Shown here piece after piece: positions 1 to 8,618 of a stretch of 63,825 bases of DNA. The number at the start of each line of letters is the position of its first letter. Position 1 is the first letter of the stretch. The notes beneath the pieces were generated by a model. That model was not told the DNA's origin. It was given only the letters and a program-made list of their open reading frames with translations, and made no database searches. The position numbers and the translations under genes are program-made. This DNA comes from JAPHTQ01 sp050287105 (GTDB lineage: Bacteria > Pseudomonadota > Gammaproteobacteria > Thiohalomonadales > Thiohalomonadaceae), in the NCBI GenBank assembly GCA_050287105.1, contig JBNKBG010000003.1:1-63825 (forward strand), given 5' to 3'.

Positions 1-1246
1 CCAGTTCGGCCACGGTCTGCTCGATGCAGCCGTGGATCGCCTCGCGACTCCAGTCGGTAAGTGCAGCCAGTTTCGCCTTCACTGTCTCCAGGGGGGCGAT
101 GGCCGCCTCGACGAACGCCTTCTTCGCTGTTTTTTCCGGATAGCCGTCGAAGTCGCGGTAGTAGAAGGCGCTGATCTCGGCCAGCTCCACCAGAGTCTTG
201 GCCCGCTCACGCTGCGCCTCGACCACTGCGACCAGCTCAGGTCCTTCGGACGGATCGATACCCAGATCCCCCATATGCGGACTGAGCAGGTGGGCGATAC
301 GCTCCGGTTTGTCGCTCTTGATGTAGTGCTGGTTGAGCCACAACAACTTTTCGGTATTAAACGCCGAGGCTGCCTTGTTGACGTCGTTGATGTCGAACAG
401 CTCGATCATCTCATCGAGGGAGAAGACCTCACGATCTTCATAGGACCAGCCCAGACGCACCAGATAGTTAAGCAGCGCCTCAGGCAGAATCCCCTGCTCC
501 TTGTACTGCATCACGCTGACCGCGCCGTGGCGCTTGGAGAGACGTGCGCCGTCGTCGCCGAGGATCATCGGCACATGGGCATAGTGCGGCGGCTCGGCAC
601 CCATCGCCTGTAGCAGGTTGATCTGACGCGGGGTGTTGTTAATGTGGTCGTCGCCACGAATAACATGGGTGATCCCCATGTCCAGATCATCCACCACCAC
701 GGTGAGGTTATAGGTGGGCGAGCCGTCGGTGCGACGGATGATCAGATCATCCAGCTCCGTATTCTGAAACACCACCTTGCCCCGCACCATATCATCGAAG
801 CGCACCACGCCTTCGGCAGGATTACGGAAACGGATCACGTGCGGTTCGTCGGCACTGACACTTAGCGCACGGCAGTGGCCATCGTAGCGCGGCTTCTCCT
901 TACGCTTCATCTGATCTTCGCGCAGGGCCTCCAGACGCTCTTTGGAGCAAGTGCAGCGATAGGCGTGTCCGCTCTCCAGCATCTGGTCGATCACTTCGTT
1001 GTAGCGATCAAAACGGTGAGTCTGGTAGAACGGGCCTTCGTCATACTCCAGTCCGAGCCAGGTCATCCCCTCGAGGATGGCATTCACCGACTCCTGAGTG
1101 GAGCGCTCCAGGTCGGTATCTTCAATACGCAGCACAAAGCGACCGCCATGTTTGCGGGCATGGAGCCAGGAAAAAAGGGCGGTACGGGCGCCGCCGACGT
1201 GGAGATAGCCGGTCGGACTGGGGGCAAAGCGGGTTTTGTTGCTCAT
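1..1246 (-). CDS. gltX: Glutamyl-tRNA synthetase, partial (3' end outside window)
   Basis: Charges tRNA-Glu with glutamate in the cytoplasm. The reverse strand begins MSNKTRFAPSPTGYLHVGG, the class I N-terminus with the HIGH-type element (YLHVGGART). The KMSKS-type loop appears as RLSKRHGAVS near 502-543. About 415 codons are present and the C-terminal anticodon-binding end runs off the left edge. The start at 1246 is fixed by the conserved N-terminus. A TATAAT-like box lies about 55 bases upstream at 1299-1304. All forward-strand open frames over this stretch are shadows. Confidence 0.95.
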   Translation of the reverse strand, partial: MSNKTRFAPSPTGYLHVGGARTALFSWLHARKHGGRFVLRIEDTDLERSTQESVNAILEGMTWLGLEYDEGPFYQTHRFDRYNEVIDQMLESGHAYRCTCSKERLEALREDQMKRKEKPRYDGHCRALSVSADEPHVIRFRNPAEGVVRFDDMVRGKVVFQNTELDDLIIRRTDGSPTYNLTVVVDDLDMGITHVIRGDDHINNTPRQINLLQAMGAEPPHYAHVPMILGDDGARLSKRHGAVSVMQYKEQGILPEALLNYLVRLGWSYEDREVFSLDEMIELFDINDVNKAASAFNTEKLLWLNQHYIKSDKPERIAHLLSPHMGDLGIDPSEGPELVAVVEAQRERAKTLVELAEISAFYYRDFDGYPEKTAKKAFVEAAIAPLETVKAKLAALTDWSREAIHGCIEQTVAEL

Positions 1247-1298
1247 GCAGAATAGGGCCTGTTCGGTCGTCTTTTTTGGGTTTTTACAGAAAGGCGGG

Positions 1299-1304
1299 AT
1301 TATA
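1299..1304 (-). promoter_or_regulatory. Possible -10 box for gltX
   Basis: The reverse strand reads GGGTATAATCCC here, a perfect TATAAT inside a small GGCGGG/CCCGCC palindrome (1293-1308). No convincing -35 box is visible 17 bases upstream. A promoter is therefore only suggested by the -10 match and its position ahead of gltX. Confidence 0.35.
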
Positions 1305-1389
1305 CCCGCCTAAACAGCGCACGGCGATGCCGAAGAGGTGTTTAACACGATAGTGATGCGCCTGCGTCAGGCTGCCCATCCCTGGGCAT

Positions 1390-1412
1390 AAAAAAAGCCG
1401 ACTTGCGTCGGC
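1390..1412 (-). terminator. Intrinsic terminator after small unknown gene
   Basis: On the reverse strand GCCGAC-GCAA-GTCGGC is followed directly by TTTTTTT. It lies about 25 bases past the stop of the 66-residue gene at 1436-1636. This supports that gene as a real transcription unit. Confidence 0.8.
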
Positions 1413-1435
1413 TTATCTACAGCAAAGCGCGCCGC

Positions 1436-1636
1436 CTAGCAGCGCGAGGGGTTCGGATTGAGTTTTTCCCACTCACGGTAGCTCACGTGACGAAAACGGC
1501 CATCGGCGAATTCGACAAAGACACTACCGGAGTCAACACCCAAGACCAGCAGGCTTTCGTCACCTGCTGTGCGATAAATTCGTCCGTTCACGGGCTTGAC
1601 CCTCGGCTCTGCCCGTTTCATTTGCATTGCTTCCAT
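1436..1636 (-). CDS. Small unknown protein, 66 aa
   Basis: I do not recognise this protein. It starts MEAMQMKRAEPRVKP and its second half alternates hydrophobic and polar residues (LLVLGVDSGSVFVEF), which suggests a small beta-barrel or SH3-like fold. The case for a real gene is a good ribosome-binding site, GGAGG six bases before the ATG, and an intrinsic terminator just downstream. No signal peptide or membrane segment is visible. It ends WEKLNPNPSRC. It is downstream of the membrane-protein gene on the same strand, about 110 bases away. Confidence 0.6.
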   Translation of the reverse strand: MEAMQMKRAEPRVKPVNGRIYRTAGDESLLVLGVDSGSVFVEFADGRFRHVSYREWEKLNPNPSRC

Positions 1637-1744
1637 GAGGTTCCTCCACTCCTATTTTCTGTGCTTTTACCTCATCAAGTCGTCTTCCCCAACGATTTGA
1701 TAAGCCAACTATAGTCCACCGTTTTTCCTTCGCAACACCGCCTG

Positions 1745-2593
1745 TCAGACCAGCGGGTTGAAGTGTGACAAACGCTTTATCAGTTGTAACAAAAGCCATA
1801 AAAACAGCAGGGGAAGGAGCACAGTTTGCAGAATGAAGATGACAATCAGGTTAATCGCGTGTTCACTGGCGTTTGCCGCCGCAGCTTTGTAACGCGAGAT
1901 ATAGCCCTGAATATCCAGAGTGGCAGCGGCGTTATTGTACATCTGTCTTGCTCGCGCCAGCAGCGAGTCCTCGGTAGTGATAGGGCGCTGCGCCTCTGCG
2001 TGGCTGTTAACTCGGGCGATCTCCTCACTGGTCTGCTCGATACCCTGGGTGGAGCTGCTGTACTGCTCTTCAAGAAAGAAATGGAACACCCCTTCCGAGG
2101 CGATGGCGACCAGCGGAATGGCAAAACGCAGGGCAAGGATGACCAGGGCAATTCTGTAGGCCAGTGGCTTTATCCACTCTGGGCGTCGTCCCGAATACCA
2201 GAGTGCAGCGACTGCCAGCAGCAACGCCAGCAGGATTAATACGGTGAAGGCGGTGGAGGAGAAGATCGCCAGCAGCAGCTTCTGCAACCCCAGTGAGGTA
2301 CTGCTGGCCAGCATGACCCAGGAGAAACGCTCAACCAGATCGTTAATAGGATCGAGGATCTCACCCGGGGTGAAGTTGATACCAATTCCGGCGGGTTGCA
2401 CCGCGATCTCCGTCCCCTGCGCCACCGAGATCACCCCATTGAGGGTCCGCGCCACGGCGAAGGTCACCAGGGCACGCTTAAAGCCCTTGTCGGTGTACTC
2501 CCTGCCATACTCATCCACCGTACCCAGCCAGGCCAGTGCCGCCAGTGCGACGGCCAACAGAGTGATAGCAAGTTTACGATAATTGACACTCAT
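1745..2593 (-). CDS. Unknown integral membrane protein, 282 aa
   Basis: No function can be assigned. An N-terminal membrane segment (LAITLLAVALAALAWLG) is followed by a roughly 70-residue polar, probably periplasmic stretch. Three hydrophobic segments fill the middle (including STAFTVLILLALLLAVAAL), then a polar helical section, and a final segment near the C-terminus (LIVIFILQTVLLPLLFLWLL). The start at 2593 is chosen because GGAGG lies five bases upstream; a longer frame reaches 2620. The gene is divergent from dsrA with about 270 bp between them, so the two could share control, but that is inference. Confidence 0.7.
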   Translation of the reverse strand: MSVNYRKLAITLLAVALAALAWLGTVDEYGREYTDKGFKRALVTFAVARTLNGVISVAQGTEIAVQPAGIGINFTPGEILDPINDLVERFSWVMLASSTSLGLQKLLLAIFSSTAFTVLILLALLLAVAALWYSGRRPEWIKPLAYRIALVILALRFAIPLVAIASEGVFHFFLEEQYSSSTQGIEQTSEEIARVNSHAEAQRPITTEDSLLARARQMYNNAAATLDIQGYISRYKAAAANASEHAINLIVIFILQTVLLPLLFLWLLLQLIKRLSHFNPLV

Positions 2594-2704
2594 TGCGGCC
2601 TCCTCCGCTACAGTAATCACTATATGCCTGCGTCTGTGGTTTGTCCCGATACGGACACCAGAATCACCTCATAACTTGCAGGGTGACTATTTCTATAAGG
2701 GCGG

Positions 2705-2733
2705 TTGATCTTTCTTGACCAAATTACTATGTT
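2705..2733 (+). promoter_or_regulatory. Putative sigma-70 promoter of dsrA
   Basis: TTGATC at 2705-2710 and TATGTT at 2728-2733 are separated by exactly 17 bases. They lie about 130 bases before the dsrA start. The leader that follows contains two small hairpins: ACGGG-TAAC-CCCGT at 2740-2753 and CGCCG-CATGA-CGGCG at 2780-2794. The dsrA ribosome-binding site AGGGAG is at 2850-2855. The promoter is predicted only from spacing and consensus. Confidence 0.45.
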
Positions 2734-2863
2734 ATTACCACGGGTAACCCCGTAACTAACGGCAGCATCACCTTCTGTGCGCCGCATGACGGCGAAAGTA
2801 GTAGCAGTTGGATGGGCAGACCGGGAACCGTGTTAATTCCTTTGTATCTAGGGAGAATTTGTA

Positions 2864-4105
2864 ATGGCTAAGAAAATGCACGATACCCCCATGCTTGACC
2901 AGCTGGAGAGCGGGCCCTGGCCCAGCTTTGTCACCGGCATCAAACGTCTGGCAAAAGATAACGACATGATGGTTGACCTGATGGGCCAACTGGAGACCTC
3001 CTACGAAACCCGTAAGGGCTACTGGAAGGGTGGCACCGTCGGTGTAGTCGGTTACGGTGGCGGCGTTATCCCACGCTTCACTGAATTGATGGATGAGAAC
3101 AAAAAGCCGCTATTCCCCGCCGCGGCTGAGTTCCATACCCTGCGCATCCAGCCACCGGCCGGAATGCACTACGACACCGCCACCCTGCGTAAATTCTGCG
3201 ATATCTGGGAGAAGTATGGCTCGGGCCTGATCGCCTTCCACGGCCAGTCCGGCGACATCATGTTCCAGGGTTGCACCACCGCAAATGTTCAACCCGCCTT
3301 CGACGAAATCAATGAGATGGGCTTCGACCTTGGCGGTGCCGGTCCTGCGGTACGTACAGGTATGTCCTGCGTCGGTGCGGCGCGTTGCGAGATGTCCTGC
3401 GTCGACGAACAGCGCACCCACCGTACCCTGGTCAACGCCTTCCTTGATGACATGCACCGCCCCGCCCTTCCCTACAAATTCAAGTTTAAGGTCTCTGGCT
3501 GTGCCAACGACTGCATGAACTCGATCCACCGCGCCGACTTCTCGGTGATCGGCACCTGGCGTGACGAGATGAAGGTCGATCAGGAAGAGGTGAAGAACTT
3601 TGTCGAGGCCAAGGGACGCAAATATGTGATCGACAATGTCATCACCCGCTGCCCTACCCAGGCGTTGAGTCTCAACGACGACGATACCCTGGCGGTCAAC
3701 AACAAGGACTGTGTGCGCTGTATGCACTGTCTCAACGTGATGAACAAGGCGCTGAGTCCTGGTGATGACCGTGGTGTTTCAATCCTTGTCGGCGGCAAGC
3801 GCACCCTGAAGATCGGCGACCTGATGGGTACCGTGATCATCCCCTTCATGAAACTGGAGAGCGACGAGGACTTCGAGAAGATCGAGGAGCTGGCCGGCAG
3901 CATCATCGACTTCTTCGCCGAGAATGCACTGGAACATGAACGTACCGGTGAAATGATCGAGCGTATCGGTCTGGTCAACTTCCTGGAAGGGATCGGTGTT
4001 GAGGTGGAACCCAACATGATCGCCAGCCCCCGCTCCAACTCCTATGTGCGTATGGATGGCTGGGATGACGAAGCGCAGAAATGGAAAGAACGTAAAGCGC
4101 AATAG
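2864..4105 (+). CDS. dsrA: Reverse-type dissimilatory sulfite reductase subunit alpha
   Basis: Cytoplasmic sirohaem/[4Fe-4S] protein; with DsrB it forms the enzyme that oxidises stored sulfur to sulfite in sulfur bacteria. The 413 residues match the usual size of about 415. The start MLDQLESGPWPSF is characteristic of the family. The sirohaem-Fe4S cysteines are present: C169 and C175 (C-x5-C, in SCVGAARC) and C213 and C217 (C-x3-C, in SGCANDC). The ferredoxin domain has C263, then C283, C286 and C289 (CVRCMHC). The oddity is that no dsrB follows: a terminator lies 13 bases past the stop and the next gene is on the other strand. It reads as a monocistronic, intact gene. Confidence 0.93.
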   Translation: MAKKMHDTPMLDQLESGPWPSFVTGIKRLAKDNDMMVDLMGQLETSYETRKGYWKGGTVGVVGYGGGVIPRFTELMDENKKPLFPAAAEFHTLRIQPPAGMHYDTATLRKFCDIWEKYGSGLIAFHGQSGDIMFQGCTTANVQPAFDEINEMGFDLGGAGPAVRTGMSCVGAARCEMSCVDEQRTHRTLVNAFLDDMHRPALPYKFKFKVSGCANDCMNSIHRADFSVIGTWRDEMKVDQEEVKNFVEAKGRKYVIDNVITRCPTQALSLNDDDTLAVNNKDCVRCMHCLNVMNKALSPGDDRGVSILVGGKRTLKIGDLMGTVIIPFMKLESDEDFEKIEELAGSIIDFFAENALEHERTGEMIERIGLVNFLEGIGVEVEPNMIASPRSNSYVRMDGWDDEAQKWKERKAQ

Positions 4106-4117
4106 CAAAACAAAAAA

Positions 4118-4141
4118 GCGGCCGTAAGGCCGCTTTTTTTT
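4118..4141. terminator. Bidirectional terminator between dsrA and the deacetylase gene
   Basis: GCGGCC-GTAA-GGCCGC is followed by eight T on the forward strand and preceded by a run of A, so it can end transcripts from both sides. It closes dsrA immediately, with no room for a downstream dsr gene. It also overlaps the stop of the convergent gene. Confidence 0.9.
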
Positions 4142-5060
4142 AATCTAACATGGCATTCAGATGCGCCACCACACTACGTGCCAGTGCGCCGTTGTCATAG
4201 CCCCCTTCCAGCATTGAGACGATTCGGCCATTACCGTATTGCAGCATGATCTTTTTCAGCTCTGCAGTTACCCAGCGATAGTCATCCTCCCACAGCATCA
4301 GGCCGCCCATCTCGTCGGCGGCATGGGCATCGAAGCCTGCGCTGATAAACATCATTTGCGGTCGGAACGCGTGTAACGCGGGTAACCACTGCTCGCTTAC
4401 CGCAGCACGAAACGCCTTGCTGTCGCTACCACCGGCAAGGGTGGAATTGACGATGTGTGATGAGACAGTATCGGCGCCAGTGAAGGGATAGTAGGGATGC
4501 CGAAAGCTGGAACAGATAAGCACCCGTTCATCATTCCTGAAAATATCTTCGGTACCGTTACCGTGGTGGACATCGAAATCAATGATCGCAACCCGGTCGA
4601 CCCAATGGTAGGCCATGGCATGGGCCACTCCTACCGCAACGTTGTTGAACAGGCAGAAACCCATGGCGTAATCGGGACCCGCGTGATGACCGGGTGGGCG
4701 AACGCTACAGAAGGCCTGATCGGTTTTTCCCTCAAGTACCATATCCGTCGCCATCACCGCTGCGCCTGCGGCACGCAAAGCGGCATTGAGGGTGTACGGC
4801 ATCATACCGGTGTCGGGATCGAGCCAGACAATGCCATCGTCCGGTGCGCTGCGGAAAACGCTCTCTACATATTCTGGCGTATGTACCCTTTGTAACTGCT
4901 CGCGGGTCGCCTTGGGTGCATTAAAGTGTCTGAGCGCGACATCCAGCCCGGTTGAGATCAACTGATCCTGAATCGCACGCAAACGCTGCGGACTCTCCGG
5001 ATGAAAATCACCCATATCGTGCAATTCGCAGTCATGGTGTGAGATGAAGGAAATAGTCAT
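4140..5060 (-). CDS. Histone-deacetylase-family (AcuC-like) deacetylase, 306 aa
   Basis: Zinc-dependent deacetylase of the HDAC/acetylpolyamine amidohydrolase superfamily. The active-site features are visible: RPPGHHAG with the tandem histidines H125-H126, zinc ligands in DFDVHHGNG (D163 and H165), and a third ligand region SAGFDAH near residue 255. Length fits the bacterial single-domain class. It is divergent from a Pat-type lysine acetyltransferase, with 117 bp between the starts. Deacetylation of Pat substrates such as acetyl-CoA synthetase is therefore a reasonable inference, by analogy with AcuC of Bacillus. A small-molecule substrate such as acetylpolyamine is the alternative. Confidence 0.85.
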   Translation of the reverse strand: MTISFISHHDCELHDMGDFHPESPQRLRAIQDQLISTGLDVALRHFNAPKATREQLQRVHTPEYVESVFRSAPDDGIVWLDPDTGMMPYTLNAALRAAGAAVMATDMVLEGKTDQAFCSVRPPGHHAGPDYAMGFCLFNNVAVGVAHAMAYHWVDRVAIIDFDVHHGNGTEDIFRNDERVLICSSFRHPYYPFTGADTVSSHIVNSTLAGGSDSKAFRAAVSEQWLPALHAFRPQMMFISAGFDAHAADEMGGLMLWEDDYRWVTAELKKIMLQYGNGRIVSMLEGGYDNGALARSVVAHLNAMLD

Positions 5061-5177
5061 TCGATCAATTTCTAAAGTGAGTGAGAGATCACTGGTTGTC
5101 TCTACGCATTAGGGCGAAGTCTAGTCTATGATATTGCACATTGAGGAACTTCACGCACAACCTATACAGGAAATATC

Positions 5178-7856
5178 ATGGGTCCGCATTATCTTGACCG
5201 ACTTATCTCTCCCAAATCCATCGCTATTTTTGGTGCCAGCACCCGTCCTCAGTCACTTGGCGCATTGCTCTACGAGAACCTGCTGAAAAGCAAGTTTCAC
5301 GGCAAGCTCTACCCGATCAATCCCAAGCATAAAAAACTCAAGGGTAATACCTGCTACCCGGACATCCAGTCAATCACCGCACCGGTAGACCTCGCGGTAA
5401 TCGCCACCCCGGCACCGACCGTGCCCGACATTATCCATGCCTGCGGTGAGCACGGCGTGCGTGCGGCGATTGTGATCTCCGCCGGTTTCAGCGAGGGCGA
5501 CGGCAAGGGAGCGGTCTATGAACGCAAGATGCTGGAGGTGGCGCATCAATACCATATCCGCATTCTCGGTCCCAATTGCCTTGGCCTGATTAGACCTAAG
5601 GTGGGGATGAATGCCACCTTTAGCAAGAACGCCGCGCTGCCGGGGCAGATGGCGATGGTATCCCAGTCCGGCGCACTTTGTACCGCGATCCTCGACTGGG
5701 CTGAGAGCCGCGGCATCGGCTTCTCCGCTATCGCTTCACTGGGCGATGCGGCAGACGTGGACTTCGGTGACCTGCTCGACTATCTGGCCCAGGATAGCGA
5801 GACCCGCAGCATCCTCCTCTATATAGAAGGTATCCGTAATTCGCGTAGTTTCATGAGTGGCCTGCGGGTAGCGGCACGGATGAAGCCGACTATCGTGATC
5901 AAGGCTGGTCGTCACAGCAGCGGCTCGAAGGCGGCAATGACCCATACCGGGGCACTGATCGGAGATGATGATGTCTTTGATGCGGCATTACAGCGTGCAG
6001 GTGTGGTCCGTGCCGACAGCATTTCGCAACTCTTTGGCGCGGCCCAATTGCTCTCCTCCTCTCACCGGGTCAACGGTAACCGCCTGGTAATCCTCACCAA
6101 CGGCGGCGGTCCGGGGGTCATGGCCACAGACCGTGCTGCCGACCTTGGAGTTGAACTGGCGCAGCTCTCGCCAGAGACAATCAAAACCCTGGAAGCGAAC
6201 CTGCCCGCACACTGGTCACACGGCAATCCTATCGACATTTTGGGGGACGCCACCGATTCGCGCTATGCCATGGCCACCGAGGCCTGTCTCAACGATCCCA
6301 ACGTTGACGGTGTGTTGGTGATGCTCACGCCACAGGCGATGACCGATGCCACTGCCTGCGCCCAGGCGGTTATTGAAGCACGGGAAAAATCCCGCAAACT
6401 GATCCTGACCTGCTGGATGGGTGAAGGCCATGTGCGTAAGGCCAACGAGTTATTTGCCAGGCACCATATCCCCACCTACACCAACCCGGAATCTTCGGTT
6501 GAGGCCTTTGCCTTTCTTTCCAACTACTACCGCAACCAGCAGATGCTGGTGCAGGTGCCGGGTTCGCTGGGCCACTTCAGTAGCCCGGATATCGAAGGTG
6601 CGCGACTGATCATTGAAAGCGCCCTGGCAGAAAAGCGTAATCAACTCACCTCGCTGGAGGCGAAGGCACTGCTGCACGCCTTCGCCATTCCGGTCAATCC
6701 GGGAACCAACTGCCGCTCAGCCAACGAGGCGTTGATTGCAGCTGAGAATCACGGTTTCCCGGTGGTAATGAAGATCAACTCGGAGCAACTGACGCATAAA
6801 ACCGACGTGGGTGGTGTACGCCTCAACATCAATAACGCCCAGGCGGTGCGCACCGCCTACAACGATCTGGTGGAAGAGGTGAAACTCAATGCACCAGACG
6901 CAAAGATCGATGGTGTGGTGGTGGAACCCATGTACCACGCGCAACATGCCCGTGAACTGCTGGTAGGGGTGACACGTGACCAGGTATTTGGTCCGGTCAT
7001 CACCTTCGGCGCTGGTGGCACAGAAGTGGAGGCGCTGCGTGATCGTGCCGTGGCCCTGCCACCACTCAACCAGTTCCTCGCGGGTAGCCTGATCAATCAG
7101 ACCCGCACCGCGCGTTCGTTGCGGGCGCACCGTAATCAGGGTGCCATCGACATGGACGAACTTGAACAGGTGTTGATCCGGGTTTCGGAGATGGTCTGCC
7201 AATTGCCACAGATCGAAGAGATGGATATCAATCCGCTGGTCGCCGATGAAAACGGCGTCATGGCCCTGGACTGCCGCATTATGGTGACCCACCGGACGCC
7301 TTCGCTCGATCCCTATGATCACATGGCGATCCACCCCTACCCCCACCATCTGGTGCATCAACAGCAACTGGCCGATGGCACCAACATCACCATCCGCCCG
7401 ATCCGCCCGGAAGATGCCGAGATCGTGCAGAAATTCGTTCGTCGCCTGTCACCACAGTCGCGCTACTTCCGTTTCATGCAGACGATTAACGAACTTACCC
7501 AGGAGATGCTGATCCGCTTCACCCAACTCGACTATAACCGTGAGCTGGCGCTGATCGCGGTACAGGAGGTGGGGGATGAGGAGGTCGAACTGGGCGTGTC
7601 GCGCTACGTGGTTAATCCAGATGGAACCAGTTGCGAATTCGCCCTGGCTGTTGCCGATGAGTGGCAACACCATGGTCTGGGTTCGCAGTTGATGACCCAT
7701 CTGATGGATGCCGCCAGGGAGCGTGGCTATCGTAGTATGGACGGGGAGATCCTTGCGGATAACAAGAAGATGCTGGATTTGGTACGTTCGCTGGGCTTTG
7801 AGTTGCGCACCAGCGAAGCCGACACCGGGATCATGCTGGCCAGCCGGGCGCTTTAG
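5178..7856 (+). CDS. pat: Pat/YfiQ-type protein lysine acetyltransferase (ADP-forming acyl-CoA synthetase-like + GNAT)
   Basis: 892 residues, close to E. coli PatZ (886). The N-terminal half is an ADP-forming acyl-CoA synthetase-like CoA-binding region (IAIFGASTRPQSLGALLYENL, then GPNCLGLIRP and MVSQSGAL). An ATP-grasp-like domain follows around residues 480-700 (VVMKINSEQLTHKTDVGGVR). The last 160 residues are a GNAT acetyltransferase domain (ITIRPIRPEDAEIV through HHGLGSQLMTHLMDAARERG). In enterobacteria this protein acetylates Acs and other enzymes. GGAAATATC precedes the ATG. The adjacent deacetylase gene would supply the reverse reaction. Confidence 0.9.
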   Translation: MGPHYLDRLISPKSIAIFGASTRPQSLGALLYENLLKSKFHGKLYPINPKHKKLKGNTCYPDIQSITAPVDLAVIATPAPTVPDIIHACGEHGVRAAIVISAGFSEGDGKGAVYERKMLEVAHQYHIRILGPNCLGLIRPKVGMNATFSKNAALPGQMAMVSQSGALCTAILDWAESRGIGFSAIASLGDAADVDFGDLLDYLAQDSETRSILLYIEGIRNSRSFMSGLRVAARMKPTIVIKAGRHSSGSKAAMTHTGALIGDDDVFDAALQRAGVVRADSISQLFGAAQLLSSSHRVNGNRLVILTNGGGPGVMATDRAADLGVELAQLSPETIKTLEANLPAHWSHGNPIDILGDATDSRYAMATEACLNDPNVDGVLVMLTPQAMTDATACAQAVIEAREKSRKLILTCWMGEGHVRKANELFARHHIPTYTNPESSVEAFAFLSNYYRNQQMLVQVPGSLGHFSSPDIEGARLIIESALAEKRNQLTSLEAKALLHAFAIPVNPGTNCRSANEALIAAENHGFPVVMKINSEQLTHKTDVGGVRLNINNAQAVRTAYNDLVEEVKLNAPDAKIDGVVVEPMYHAQHARELLVGVTRDQVFGPVITFGAGGTEVEALRDRAVALPPLNQFLAGSLINQTRTARSLRAHRNQGAIDMDELEQVLIRVSEMVCQLPQIEEMDINPLVADENGVMALDCRIMVTHRTPSLDPYDHMAIHPYPHHLVHQQQLADGTNITIRPIRPEDAEIVQKFVRRLSPQSRYFRFMQTINELTQEMLIRFTQLDYNRELALIAVQEVGDEEVELGVSRYVVNPDGTSCEFALAVADEWQHHGLGSQLMTHLMDAARERGYRSMDGEILADNKKMLDLVRSLGFELRTSEADTGIMLASRAL

Positions 7857-7872
7857 GCCACGTGGGTGCGCC

Positions 7873-8352
7873 TCAGATTGAGGCCACCTCTGCGGCTTCG
7901 TCTTCGGTAAGCAACTTACTGCCATCCAGCAGGATCAGCAGACCGTTTGGATGGTTATAGAGCCCGCTGATAAAACGGGATGCCTGACCGCTGCCAGTAT
8001 CCGGTGGTGACTCGATCCGATCATTATTGAGATCGACCACCTCACTGACGCTATCCACCAGAAAACCCACTACCGTGTCGGCGGAATCCATGACCAGAAT
8101 CCGAGAGGCATCGTCCATCTCGTCACGCCGTGACAGGCCGAAGCGACTGCGGGTATCGATAATAGCAACAACACTACCACGCAGATTGATAATCCCCAGC
8201 ACATAAGCGGGTGCCCCTGGTACCGGCGAAATTTCCTGGCGACGCAACACCTCACGGATCTGCATCACATCAACAGCGTAGGTTTCGTCCTCCAGGCGAA
8301 AGGTTACCCAACGTGATGTCGGGCCACTATTGGATTCTCTACTTTGATTCAT
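7873..8352 (-). CDS. CheW-like chemotaxis adaptor, 159 aa
   Basis: A CheW domain fills the protein, from WVTFRLEDETYAVDVMQIRE through PAYVLGIINLRGSVVAIID to SRFISGLYNHPNGLLILLD. In the family this couples chemoreceptors to the CheA kinase at the inner face of the membrane. Here no cheA, receptor or flagellar gene is in the window, so it is a solitary adaptor. The first 13 residues are polar and low-complexity. GGAGG seven bases upstream supports the start at 8352. It is convergent with pat, with only 16 bp between the stops. Confidence 0.88.
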   Translation of the reverse strand: MNQSRESNSGPTSRWVTFRLEDETYAVDVMQIREVLRRQEISPVPGAPAYVLGIINLRGSVVAIIDTRSRFGLSRRDEMDDASRILVMDSADTVVGFLVDSVSEVVDLNNDRIESPPDTGSGQASRFISGLYNHPNGLLILLDGSKLLTEDEAAEVASI

Positions 8353-8618
8353 TTACAACCTCCAGCATCTCATCCCTGCCGCTAAACAGCCTACGTCTGT
8401 CATCGTTTACAAAAAAATCAATACTATCTATTTGTGTTGTAGATATTCCCTGTAGATCATAGCAGCACGAAAGCAGTCAAGTAAAAATCAGATAAAAGAA
8501 TGACAAAGAAAATCTGATAATCGGAGAAAAACCTTTCGATATACAATGCCACCAGCAACGGTTGTGGTACTATCCAAACCGTTTCGTCACTGGCTTGATC
8601 CGTACGTAAGGACTATCC

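Noticed and set aside
32..1255. Forward-strand open frames at 32-613, 644-865 and 875-1255
   Set aside because: They are shadows of gltX, whose protein is unmistakable on the reverse strand.
2734..2863. Riboswitch in the dsrA leader
   Set aside because: Hairpins exist but I could not match conserved cores of cobalamin, SAM, glycine or molybdenum cofactor riboswitches.
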